Positions 43,541-54,113 of a stretch of 64,000 nt of DNA are shown here, piece after piece. The translations under genes were made by a program, and so were the position numbers. The stretch is from Oscarella lobularis (taxonomy: Eukaryota; Porifera; Homoscleromorpha; Homosclerophorida; Oscarellidae). The notes beneath the pieces were generated by a model. The model did not search any database. It saw only the letters and a list, made by a program, of their open reading frames with translations, and was not told the origin of the DNA. Every line of letters begins with the position of its first letter. Position 1 is the stretch's first letter. The stretch is taken from positions 3,038,001-3,102,000 of the forward strand of contig NC_089184.1 in NCBI RefSeq assembly GCF_947507565.1, read 5' to 3'.

Positions 43541-44218
43541 ATCGCACGGATCTCGTCGTTTCCTCGTCGCCGTTTAAACTTTCTTGACGATAGACGGACG
43601 ACAAGTGAGTCTTGCAAATTTTACTTGTCGTCCCTTGAACAGTGACACTAACCTAAATCCAAAGTAAGCAATGTTACGTTAAGTTGTTGTCTCTCTCACT
43701 CGAGTGTCTGTTCCACTTCCGTGAACGTCTCCCGTCCTGACTATGACTTCAAAAGGCACATTCCCAGCAAGTCGACCTAAGAACAAAGATATATTCTACA
43801 GAACATAAAGAAAAAGCTCTCCCACTTTACCAGATCGAGTTGATCCCGACAGTGAAGCCATCGCCGAAGCCTGTTACCCGCCAAAAGCGATGGAATTAAT
43901 TTTTAAAAGTCTTTCGTTGCTATTCACCGGTCTTCGCCGTTTCTCCGTCATCTCCTTTCCGGCAAACGCTGCGAATTTTTTCGTGTAGTAACGAGTGAGA
44001 TGGGGATCGTTTAGGAAGCTGTAGGCCATGACGGCTTTCTTAGTGCTGCTGCTGACGCCGTTTGATGTTGTCGTTGTTGACGATTGATATTTTCTCGGCG
44101 CGTACGGTGTTTTCAGTGTGCTTTCCGTCGAATTGTGATGCGACGTCTCTTTATATGTGCTTGAGATGCGTCGGGGAGCTGCTGAACTCGATCATCGCCA
44201 GCGTGGCCTCTGCTGCAT
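43541..44218 (-). pseudogene. 5' fragment of the PLAT-repeat gene, copy 2
   Basis: Aligns with 40610-41307: the end of the first PLAT domain, the exon with TGDVHGSGTD-like sequence, the short ASAMASLSG exon and exon 1. Exon 1 has a stop after eight codons (MQQRPRWR then TGA). It is cut off at 43541 where PLC sequence begins. Confidence 0.7.
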
Positions 44219-44267
44219 CCTTGTTGCTCGGGAAGAAGAACAATTATCCGGGGGCACTTCGCTCCCG

Positions 44268-44274
44268 TATATAT
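44268..44274 (+). promoter_or_regulatory. Conserved TATA box, unit 2
   Basis: TATATAT, 52 bases before the ATG of MSVDG copy 2, in the context shared by all four units. Confidence 0.55.
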
Positions 44275-44326
44275 CCGTCTAGAGATTTCGCCAGCTGACT
44301 TCGCCAACTTTGTCTGAATCTTCATC

Positions 44327-45737
44327 ATGAGCGTTGACGGTAATTAATGCTAGTAGAGATTTTTTCAGGGCATGCGTCCATCGCCGATGAGAGCTGCTAG
44401 GCGTTCCTTTCACCTTACTGTCGAACGAGAAGTGCTTTGTTCCAGTTTTGTCGAAAGATTCTTAGCGAACATTTAGAATAACTTGAGCGGCGTTAATAAT
44501 TGGGGCGTACTGAAGCTCGTGACGTACGGGAGGGAGTCCCCTTTCCCCTCGTTAACTTTTCCTCATTAGCGGCTTAGTACTAGACTCTTTCTTGCCTCGC
44601 GTTATGTAGCGTTTCTTTTAGTGGATGAAACATCGATTGAAGGCTACAAAAGGGTTGAAGACCGTAAGGCCATTCTTTTATCAAAACGCTTAGAGAATAT
44701 CGTAGCTAATTAAGTCTTCAGTGCTTCAGAAAGCCAATTCTGCAGTCTGTTTTGAGTCCTTCCTCGTCGTAAACACCGCTGGAGTAGAGTTTTCGCATTT
44801 AGACTCAGCGTTTGTTTTAAACCGAAAGGAAACAAAGGTTGAAGTACCAATGATTTCTTTTTCTTCGGAGGCAGCAGCAGGAAGTCCTTTCCTGCTGTCT
44901 TCAGACGCTTTACGTGAAGATCCAAATGCAGTCAAGCGTTTATTCAGTGTCATTGATGACCATGGTTCTTTGGGGGTGGTAGCTGACGAATTGGATGCTG
45001 CAGGTAGTAATGAAGGAAAAGCTGAAGTCATTTATGCATCCGGTTTAATTAGACCATTGGTGGGCTATTGCCACCCGTCAAAGCATGGGAAAAGAGCCCA
45101 TCTCTACAAAGAAACGGATCTGGAAGTGAAGGATCTCGGAATGGGAGAGAAACGGGGTTGGCACGGGTATGGAAATTTGTTAGCTTCACCCACGCCTCAC
45201 TTGGACTGGTCTACCTTCATAACTACTACGAGTGAAGAATACGATATTTCTCTGAGAATTGATTCCAAGCCCCACCCAAAGTATTTGAATCAAGCAATTG
45301 GCGAAACAATTATGCATTCCTTTGTTCGTCACAATCTCCACTCAGAGAAACAGCGTATGGTTCCTGGCCTTCTTTTGAGTCGATCCTCTTTCTGGGTCAT
45401 TCTATACGATTGTGTTGCTGATATACTGCTGGTGTCAGATTGTATCCCATTTATTCGCGATTCTGTTGTATACACGCCTGCTATTGCCGTACTCTGGTTG
45501 GTTCTTCACCACGGAATGTTTATGAATAAGAACGCTGTTACAGAAGATAGTCGACAGAAGTACGAATCCGGTTTTTTGAGAGAGGCTAAGAGACAGGAAA
45601 CTTTGCGCTACTACCTAAGCGAGAAAAGATTCACCAAGAAATGGTTTCTTTGCTTGGGAAATGAATCGCCAAAACGCTCAGTGAAAAGGAAGGCGGCTGA
45701 GGGTCCATGTTTTGAGAAGTCACCCCATAAAAAGTGA
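44327..45737 (+). CDS. MSVDG family copy 2, putative header-plus-effector protein of unknown function
   Basis: Exon 1 is only ATGAGCGTTGACG. A 61-nt intron ending GCTGCTAG joins to GVPFTLLS...REVLCSS and NNLSGVNNWGVLKLV. A further exon reads DETSIEGYKRVEDRKAILLS. The main exon (about 44733-45737) starts KANSAVCFESFLVVNT. Invariant blocks across copies: SSEAAAGSPFLLSSDALRE, KRLFSVIDD, KPLVGYCHPSKHG, LNQAIGETIMHSFV, PGLLLSRSSFWVILYDC, IAVLWLVLHH and KYESGFLREAK; a Lys-rich end (VKRKA..EKSPHKK) follows. About 440 residues, no signal peptide or membrane helix. The C-terminal part loosely recalls nuclease-type domains of Crinkler-class proteins (Glu of GETI, Asp of LYD); this is recollection, not a search result. 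Confidence 0.65.
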
Positions 45738-45988
45738 AGAAGCATTATACGATAAACCAGTTGCACATCATTTGTCTGTACCTTCAATGGCGTATCCAAG
45801 TATAGTTAGAAAGTAACTACATAGGTGTTCACAGTTATATGAATGCATGATTGGAAGTAGACACATTCGACTTGCTGTTTGCAGTAAGCAGAGTGCTCTG
45901 ATGTCTGTACCTAAACTTAAAATCAAGGCCTTCTAAAATCAGTGCAAGCTGACTGCGTCGGAACGCGAACCTAAAATTACTTCTCTTA

Positions 45989-46195
45989 AAAACCTACCAC
46001 CCCCACACACGTGATGCCACATACGCGCTGCTGATCTTACTCTTACTACGTACCATTGGCGATGCATTCGTGAGAGCACAAAGTCGTCTTACAGTCTTCT
46101 CGTATTGTGGCTTCCGTCCACGGAGAATCAACTTTAACGATAAAGATTCGAATCGAATTTATCAAACGTTTACGAGCTCACTTTTATAGCTGCAA
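45989..46195 (-). pseudogene. Shorter copy of PLC 5' sequence
   Basis: Matches 60661-60860, containing exon 2 (with GRKPQYEKTV-like reading) and the end of exon 1. It is truncated inside exon 1 at about 46195, where it joins a later part of the PLAT gene (matching 40077 onwards). The breakpoint differs from that at 43540. Confidence 0.6.
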
Positions 46196-47327
46196 TACGT
46201 CATGCGTGCATTGTAGAAAAAATTTCGATATACCCGTTCGAAAGTTTCGTCTTTGGAGTCCTGCCACGCTCTCCGAAGACCGTCAAGAAGACATTGGCGT
46301 CGGTGCCTGCACCTCGTACGTCTCCAGTCAGGACAGAAATGTCGTACACTAAGAAAATTATTTCAATAATTAAATCGTCTCTAGTCTGAACCTTACTAAG
46401 CCTTTTGTCTTCCTTTTGGAATGCTGGAGTCAAACGCTGTTTTGACGGTTTCACCGAACTCGCCAAGGTACCAAATTTCTTGGCAATTGACAATCCGTTT
46501 TATAATGGGATATCCATTGTCAACACGGAAATCGCCATGCCTTGCTTGATGCAACGTTGGCTAGCTCCACTTCGTCCAAGAACCAGCTTTGACGCTCTTC
46601 CAATCCGTCGTGCTTCATCAAAGTTCAATCAATTAATTTATCTCTATTATTAAATCCTTTGTACCTCGATTCGAATTTGAACGGGTTTTCCAATTTCCGG
46701 ACCCCGAATCAAAAAACTTTCCGACGAATTTCGTTAAAACCGCACGGATCTCGTCGTTTGCCCGTCGCCGTTCAAGCTTTCTTGACGATAGACAGACGAT
46801 AAGTGANNNNNNNNNNNNNNNNNNNNNNNNNNNNNNNNNNNNNNNNNNNNNNNNNNNNNNNNNNNNNNNNNNNNNNNNNNNNNNNNNNNNNNNNNNNNNN
46901 NNNNNNNNNNNNNNNNNNNNNNNNNNNNNNNNNNNNNNNNNNNNNNNNNNNNNNNNNNNNNNNNNNNNNNNNNNNNNNNNNNNNNNNNNNNNNNNNNNNN
47001 NNNNNNTAATTCTTAAAAGTCTTTCTTTACTATTCACCGGTCTTCGCCGTTTGTCCGTCATTTCCTTTCCTGCCACGTGGCGAATTTTTTCGTGTAGTAA
47101 CGAGTGAGATGAGGATCGTTTAGAGAGTCGTATGCCATGACGGCTTTCTTAGTGCTGCTGCTGACGCCGTTTGATATTGTCGTTGTCGACGATTGATATT
47201 TTCTCGGTGCGTACGGTGTTTTCAGTGTGCTATCCGTCGAATTGTGATGCAACGTCACTTTATATTTGCCTGGGACGCGTCGGAGAGCTCCTGAACTCGC
47301 TCCTCGCCAGCGTGGCCTCTGTTGCAT
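46196..47327 (-). pseudogene. 5' fragment of the PLAT-repeat gene, copy 3, containing an assembly gap
   Basis: Contains the start of the second PLAT domain ([20 protein letters not shown]), the first-domain exons, and exon 1 from 47327 (MQQRPRWRGASSGALRRVP). Exon 1 loses frame at KKFAT followed by WQERK, where a base is missing compared with the full gene. 200 N interrupt it. Confidence 0.7.
46807..47006. other. Assembly gap of exactly 200 N
   Basis: A round-number run of N inside one of the four tandem copies. The true length is unknown, and repeats of this kind are often collapsed or misjoined. Confidence 0.99.
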
Positions 47328-47384
47328 CCTGTTGCTCGGGACTAAGAAAAATTATCCGGGGGCCCTCGAAACACGTCGCTCCCG

Positions 47385-47391
47385 TATATAT
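47385..47391 (+). promoter_or_regulatory. Conserved TATA box, unit 3
   Basis: TATATAT, 42 bases before the ATG of MSVDG copy 3. Confidence 0.55.
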
Positions 47392-47433
47392 CCGACTAGA
47401 GATTCGCCATCTTTGTCTGCATCTCCATCAATC

Positions 47434-48864
47434 ATGAACGTTGACGGTAAACTAGTAGAGATTTTTCAGGGCATGTGTCCATCGTCCGCCGGACCCATGA
47501 GAGCTGCTAGGCGCTAGGCGTTCCTTCACCTTATACTGTCGACTGGCGAGCGAGAAGTGCTTTGTTCCTCTTTTTTCGAAAGATTCTTAGCGAATATTCA
47601 GAATAGCTTGAGCGGCGTTATTAAGTGGGGCGTACTGTAGCTCGTGACGCGAGGGGGTCCCCTTTCCCCTCGTTATGATCCCGTTCTTTTCCTCATAAGC
47701 GGCTCAGTACTAGACTCTTTCTTGCCTCGCGTTATGTATCGTTTCTTTTAGTAGATGACACATCGATTGAAGGCTACAAAAGGATTGAAAACCGTAAGGC
47801 TATTCTTTTTTCAAAACTTTTAGAGAATATCGTAGCTAATTAAGTCTTCAGTGCTTCAGAAAGCCAATGTTGCAGTCTGTTTTGAGTCCTTTGACATCGT
47901 CCTAACGCATGGAGTACAGTTTTCGCATTTAGACTCAGCGTTTGTTTTAAACCAAACGGAAACAAAGGGTGAAGCACCACTGATTTCTTTTTCTTCGGAG
48001 GCAGCAGCAGGAAGTCCTTTTCTGCTGTCTTCAGACGCTTTACGTGAAGATCCAAATGCAGTCAAGCGTTTATTCAGCGTCATTGATGACTCTCGTGCTT
48101 TGGTGGAGATGGCTGAAAAATTGGATGCTGCAGGTAGCAATGAAGGACAAGTTGAAGTAATTTTTGCATCCGATTTAATTAAACCATTGGTGGGCTATTG
48201 CTACCCGTCAAAGCATGGGAATAAAGCCCATCTCTACAAAGAAACGGATCTTGAACTGAAGGATCTCGGAATGGGAGAGAAACGCTGTTGGCACGGCCAT
48301 GGAGATTTGTTAGCTTCACCCACGCCTCATTTTGGCTCTACTTTCATAACTACTACGAGTAAAAGTTTGTTGGATTCGCAAGGAGAGGCTTGTCCCGACC
48401 AAAAGCATTTGAATCAAGCAATTGGCCAAACGATTATGTATTCCTTTGTTCATCACAATCTCCACCCAGAACAACAGTCCTTGGTTCCTGGCGTTCTTTT
48501 GAGTCGATCCTCTTTCTGGGTCCTTCTATATGATTGTGTTGCTGATGTGCTGCTCGTGTCAGATTCTGTCCCATTATTTATTTCCGATTCTACTGTATTG
48601 ACGCGTGCGATTGCCGTACTGTGGTTGGTTCTTCACCACAAATTGTTTTTGAATAAGAACGCTGTAACAGAAGACGCTCGCCAGAAGTATGAATCTGGGT
48701 TTTTGAGAGAGGCTAAGAGTCAGAAAACTTTACGCTACTACAAAAGGGAGAAAAGCTACACCAAAAAAAGGTTCGTTCCGGTTGAAAGTGAAATGCCAAA
48801 AGGCCCAGTGAAAAGAAAGGCGTTTGAGGGTCCATGTTTTGAGAAGTCACCCCATAAAAAGTGA
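47434..48864 (+). CDS. MSVDG family copy 3
   Basis: Starts MNVDG at 47434, with the same tiny first exon and the GCTAGGCGTTCC acceptor block. The header exon is open further than in copy 1, reading GVINKWGVL-like sequence and LVTRGGPLSPRYD. The main exon (about 47863-48864) encodes the same blocks as copy 2 with more substitutions than copies 1, 2 and 4 show among themselves (for example ALVEMAEKLDAAGSN, GVLLSRSSFWVLLYDC, ending EKSPHKK). Copy 3 is therefore the most diverged. Function unknown. Confidence 0.6.
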
Positions 48865-49330
48865 AGAAGCATTGAGACTCGTTTGCATGAGACGATCAAC
48901 CAGTTCCCTCATCATTTGTCTGTACCTTCTTTGAGAAAATAGTGTTTCTAAAAAGGTCTTGTTTTGCTCCTATCGTCGTTGCCTTCATTTGGAACACAGT
49001 TCCATGGCACTACGTAAGTACTGTACATGCTAGCAGTTGTATGACTGCAGATAGTTCCAATGTCTGCATCTAATCTTGAAAGCATTTACGTGAATGCATT
49101 TCAGTGCTATGTTTCTGTAAAACATCATGCAGTTTCTCACCACAAGCCACATTGCACTTACTGTCAAATGGCCGAAAATCTTCTAAACTCAAGGTTGTAT
49201 GTCGAGAAGCCGACTCTTGTCTATTAATTATTACAGACGAGTAGAGCCGGCTCTTTAGCTGTAAATACAGATCAATATACTCTGGGTTAACGCTGGCTTC
49301 CTGAGTATATACTTATATAATCTGCGTGAG
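48865..49330. other. 3' flank of MSVDG copy 3
   Basis: Diverged from the flanks of the other copies, with no PLC-derived segment. Nothing coding seen. Confidence 0.4.
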
Positions 49331-49780
49331 GGCTCGAGTGTCTGTTCCAACTCTGTAAATGTTTCCCGTCTTGACTATGACTTCAAAAGACACATTCTAT
49401 CAGCAAGTCGACCTAAAGACAAACTACAGTACAGGCCCTCACTTTACCAGATCGCGACAGTGAGGCGGTTGCCAAAGCCTGTTACCGGCAAAAACGATGG
49501 AATTTATACTCAATAATTTCTAGTCAGAGGTCCTCGATGTTCCAGTTAATGTTGCGTAAAGTATGAGGATCGTTCAGAGAGTCGTATGCCATCACAGATT
49601 TCTTAGTGCTGCTGTGACGCCGTTTGATGTTGTCATCATTGACGATTGATATTTTCTCGGCGCGTACGGTGTTTTCAGGGTGCTTTCCGTCGAATTGTGA
49701 TGCAACGTCTCTTTATATGTGCTTGGGATGCGTCGGGGAGTTGCTGAACTCGCTCATCGCCAGTGTGGTCTCTGCTGCAT
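49331..49780 (-). pseudogene. 5' fragment of the PLAT-repeat gene, copy 4
   Basis: Shortest fragment, matching about 40780-41307. Several small deletions remove the internal ATG of the ASAMASLSG exon and part of exon 1. The acceptor-like GGTAACAGG and the TATA-bearing spacer toward copy 4 are kept. Confidence 0.6.
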
Positions 49781-49835
49781 CCTTGTTGCTCGGGAAGAAA
49801 AATTATCCGGGGGCCGTTGAAACACTTCGCTCCCG

Positions 49836-49842
49836 TATATAT
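49836..49842 (+). promoter_or_regulatory. Conserved TATA box, unit 4
   Basis: TATATAT, 45 bases before the ATG of MSVDG copy 4. Confidence 0.55.
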
Positions 49843-49887
49843 CCGACTATCCAGTTGATTTTCGCCAACTTTGTCTGAATCTCCATC

Positions 49888-51290
49888 ATGAACGGTAATT
49901 ATTACTGGTAGAGATTTTTTTAGGGCATGCGTCCATCGCCGATGAGAGCTGCATGCTAGGCGTTCTTTTCACCTTACTGTTTTTTTCTAAAGATTCTTAA
50001 AGAACGTTCAGAATAGCTTAAGTGACGTTATTAATAGGCGCGTACGTACTGAAGCTCTTGACTCGAGGGGGTCCCCTTTCCCCTCGTTATGATCCCGTTC
50101 TTTTCCTCATAAGCGGCTCAGTACTAGACTCTCTTGCCTCGCGTAATGTAGCGTTTATTTAGTGGATGACACATCGATTGAAAGCTACAAAAGGATTGAA
50201 GACCGTAAGGCCGTTATTTTATCAAAACTTTTACAGAATATCGTAGCTAATTAAGTCTTCAGTGCTTCAGAAAGCCAAATCTGCAGTCTGTTTTGAGTCC
50301 TTCCTCGTCGTAAACACGGCTGGAGTAGAGTTTTCGCACGTAGACTCAGCGTTTGTTTTAAACCGAAAGGAAACAAAGGTTGAAGTACCAATGATTTCTT
50401 TTTCTTCGGAGGCAGCAGGAGGAAGTCCTTTTCTTCTGTCGTCAGTCGCTTTACGTGAAGATCCAAACTCAGTAAAGCGTTTATTCAGTGTCATCGATGA
50501 CCATGATGCTTTGGGAGAAATAGCTGAAGAATTGGATGCTGCAGATAATAATGAAGGAAAAGCTGAAGTAGTTTATGCAACCGGTTTAATTAAACCATTG
50601 GTGGGCTATTGCCACCCGTCAAAACATGGGAAAAAAGCCCATCTCTACGAAAAAACGGATCTGGAAGTGAAGTTTCTCGGAATGGGAGAGAAACGGTGTT
50701 GGCACGGGCATGGAAATCTGTTAGCTTCACCCACGCCTCGCTTGGACTGGTCTACCTTCATTACGACATCTGCTACAAGTGAAGATAACGATATTTTTCT
50801 GGGAATTGATTCCAAGCCCGACCAAAAGTATTTGAATCAAGCAATTGGCGAAACGATTATGCATTCCTTTGTTCGTCACAATCTCCACTCAGCGAAACAG
50901 AGTATGGTTCCTGGCCTTCTTTTGAGTCGATCCTCTTTCTGGGTCATTCTATATGATTGTGTTGCTGATACACTGCTGGTGTCAGATTGTATCCCATTTA
51001 TTCGCGATTCTGTTGTATACACGCCTGCTATTGCCGTACTCTGGTTGGTTCTTCACCACGGAATGTTTATGAATAAGAACGCTGTTACAGAAGATAGTCG
51101 AGAGAAGTACGAATCCGGCTTTTTGAGAGAGGCTAAGAGACAAGAAACTTTACGCTACTACACAAGTGAGAAAAGCTTCACCAAGAAATATTGCATTTCC
51201 CTTGGAAATGCAACGCAAAAAGTCGCAGAGAAAAGGAAGGCGGCAGAAGGTCAATTTTTTGAGACGTCACCTTATAAAAAAATGAACTAG
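49888..51290 (+). CDS. MSVDG family copy 4, header region damaged
   Basis: The main exon (about 50274-51290) is intact and close to copy 2, with QAIGETIMHSFVRHN, PGLLLSRSSFWVILYDC and a slightly different end (TSPYKKMN). The first exon has lost six bases (ATGAACG instead of ATGAGCGTTGACG), and the header exon hits a stop after FTLLFFSKDS. Either translation starts later or this copy is on the way to becoming a pseudogene. Confidence 0.55.
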
Positions 51291-51921
51291 CATCAGACTA
51301 TAAACCAGTTACACATCATTTGTCTGTACTGTACCTTTTTTGGAAAGTGGTGTTCATTTGTCTGTACCTTCTTTGGAAACTGGTGTATCCAACTATAGTT
51401 AGAAAGTAACTACATTGGTGTTCGCAGTTGTACGAATGCATGAATGCAAGTAGACGCATTCTAGTGCTGTTTGCACTAAGCAGAATGTCAAGGCTTTCCA
51501 AAATCAGTGCAAGCTGACTGCGTCGGAACGCGAACCTAAAATTAATTCTCTTAACATAACGAAAGCTATGAGTGCGACGCAATACTCTTATCTGTCAACG
51601 TCGTATATCCGCTGGCGATATAAAATGAAGTTTGCTTGAAGTCGGGCAAGCGGTTGCAGATTCGATGGCTGCAAATAAAAACAGATCTAATTTTTTTTTA
51701 AATTACATTTACTTTTTTCAGGTACCTGTGAACCCAAGCAGCCACTGTCTATGGCCTGACGATGGTTCGTTCCTATATACTGTCTAGCAGCTGACACATT
51801 CATATCATGCTCACATACTGACACATACACTCACAATGTAATAAACGTTCGGAGTACGTCATAAATTGCCTAATCAACTCAGCACACAAAATAATCCCAA
51901 CGCGAAGCACAGTACGCCGTA
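51291..51921. other. Intergenic between MSVDG copy 4 and lipoxygenase
   Basis: Begins with the family 3' flank (CATCATTTGTCTGTACC and GTGCAAGCTGACTGCGTCGG blocks shared with 42860-43060 and 45760-45970). The remainder holds nothing recognised. Confidence 0.5.
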
Positions 51922-54113
51922 TTAGATTGATATACTATTAGGAATCTTACTTGGTTTCAAGTAGACATACGGAACTGTGACATTTTCATTTCTGGCATCG
52001 ATTTCCTTTTCAATTTGTTTAAGATGATTCTGGAACTCCGTGATGGCTTTGATTGTCTCTTCCTCTGCAAAGTGGCTGTGCGAGTAGTCTCCAAGATAAA
52101 CCTGCCCAATCTCAATTTTAGTTTATCCAAATCATCTATCAATATCTTAACCTCTGTTTGACTGTAAGAAGCGAGCAACCAAGTGACTGCAATTTGCAAG
52201 CAGGCGCTATCGACACTTCCAAGGCTATTCAAAATGTGCTTGTCGCTTACGTCTCCTTTCGCTTCTGGGGCAGGAGAGCGCATAAGCATCGGTACGTTCG
52301 GATTGAAAGCATAGTATTCAAACTGGGGAAAGTTGAGAGCAGCATGCAGAGCAGATGAGCAGAAGATGACGCAAGTGAGCCATTCAATCAATTCATCTCG
52401 GCTATTGAGACTGGAAGGCGAAACGACGTCGCGGCCGTGTTCTTCGGAATCGGTGCTGGGAAAACCGTTGTCGTGCAAATCTTGGATGAAATCTTTGAGT
52501 TCGTTGTCTCTCCTGACATCGTTGTCGGACTTGTAATAGATGCTTACCACGTCGTCTGAGAAACGCTTTATAGCGTTCCACACGGTCAATCCGTTGTCGC
52601 GATAGAAGTAATTTGGTAACTTGCTTGGGTCATCTACGTGACGCTCTGCCAAATCACGTGGAATATTGAGTTGACTCCATTGAAAAGTTGCATACCTTCC
52701 TATAAAAGGTCGAATAAGTACAAGTTATATATAGAATAATAGAGTCGAGTATACTCCTGATGAACTAACTCCATGTGATGTCCTCCAACAGACATGCCTT
52801 GGGCAACATAGCCAGTCTTGTTTAGAAGCGTCTCCCGGGCAAGCCTGTTGATTGCGATAGTGTAGCGCATGTGGGGAATGAGAAACTTGAAAAGAGGATG
52901 ACAGCGAGCCACGTTGCGAAGGAGTGCTGTAACCACGGGCTCCATCACCAAATGAGTAAGCAGAAGATGAGAATGCAGTTCGTGAATCTACAAGAAATAG
53001 ATTTTCGTGAGTGAACTAATGAGAAAACGAACCTGAGCATTGGCGCATCTCAGCCATATTTTGGCCCAAACCTTCCAGAAACGTGTCCACCATTTCGTCT
53101 GTAACCGGAAATTTCTCAGGCAAGGATTCTTTGACGCAGAACAGTGCTGTAGGATGAACTCCTTGCAGGAACTGACGTCCAAAGGATTCGTCTTCTTTCA
53201 AATCTTCAAACACCCTGACGAACTTATTTTCGTGAAGCTAAATAATGCAATAATTCATTTACCTAATGTAATACGTGCGAGTATTGCTTACGTCTGAACT
53301 TGGAAAACACTTATTTTCATAGAGACTCTTATAGTCGGGAAATGATTTCAGCACAGGAACAACGCAATCTATAGCGTCCTCAAAAAATTTGTTGAGCAAG
53401 CCTTCGACTGCTTCTATTCCCATGTCAATTTTCTTGCAGAAAACTGCAAATTGCAGGTCTGGTGGCAGCTGAGCGCAGGACGAGTAGTTGGGAATGCCAT
53501 CTGGTTCACACCAAGGCAGAAAATCGCGCCATTTCTGTATATCGGCGGCACGAAGCTTTTGCAACGGCTCTTTATCATTGAATGGGAGAGATGCTGCAAA
53601 AAGTAAAGCAATTACGAACAGCAAACACAGACTCAGATAGTACAAAAGTTACCATTTTTTCGCGCAACATATAGTTCAGATTGCGACGTGACCGAATGAT
53701 AGCAGGGAAAACAGACTTCCTTTTCTTCATAAGTCGATATGATGACTGCGCCGGCATGCCAGTGGTCTCCACTTCTCAACGAAAGCGTAACTGCGTGCAA
53801 CGTGCCAACGTCAGCTTCCTACGTAACACAAGGGTATATTAGACAATGCTAGAAAGTACATTTTTAGTCTTGCAAAGATGTGGTACGTAGAGGCCTAAGG
53901 CTCTACCACATCTTAAAACAACAATCGATTTCATCAAACCTTTATTGTGAACTTTTTCTCTTGCTCATCGTCTTTGAACGGCTTGAGTAGAATACCACGA
54001 GTTGTTCCTGCACTGCCTATGATGGTCATATTGACACTTTGCTTGGCTCGATTGCTTTTCTTTCTCGTTTGCACGATGATTTCGTACTTTACAGTACTCT
54101 GGTCTGCTCCCAT
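51922..54113 (-). CDS. Animal-type lipoxygenase with N-terminal PLAT domain, apparent internal deletion
   Basis: Start MGADQSTVKYEIIVQTRKK (54113). PLAT domain over two exons (to about 53650, CFPCYHSVTSQSELY), then LOX exons with WRDFLPWCEPDGIPNY, ESLPEKFPVTDEMVDTFLE, IHELHSHLLLTHLV (iron ligands HxxxxH), PHMRYTIAINRLAR, YYFYRDNGLTVW-like sequence, CSSALHAALNF (third His and Asn) and the last exon LGDYSHSHFAEEE ending SKIPNSISI with the required terminal Ile, TAA at 51922. It oxygenates polyunsaturated fatty acids in this family. Oddity: near 53069-53076 the frame jumps from DTFLEG to KVWAKIWLRCANAQ, and the roughly 65 residues that normally lie between are missing. As assembled it is not translatable throughout. 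Confidence 0.82.
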
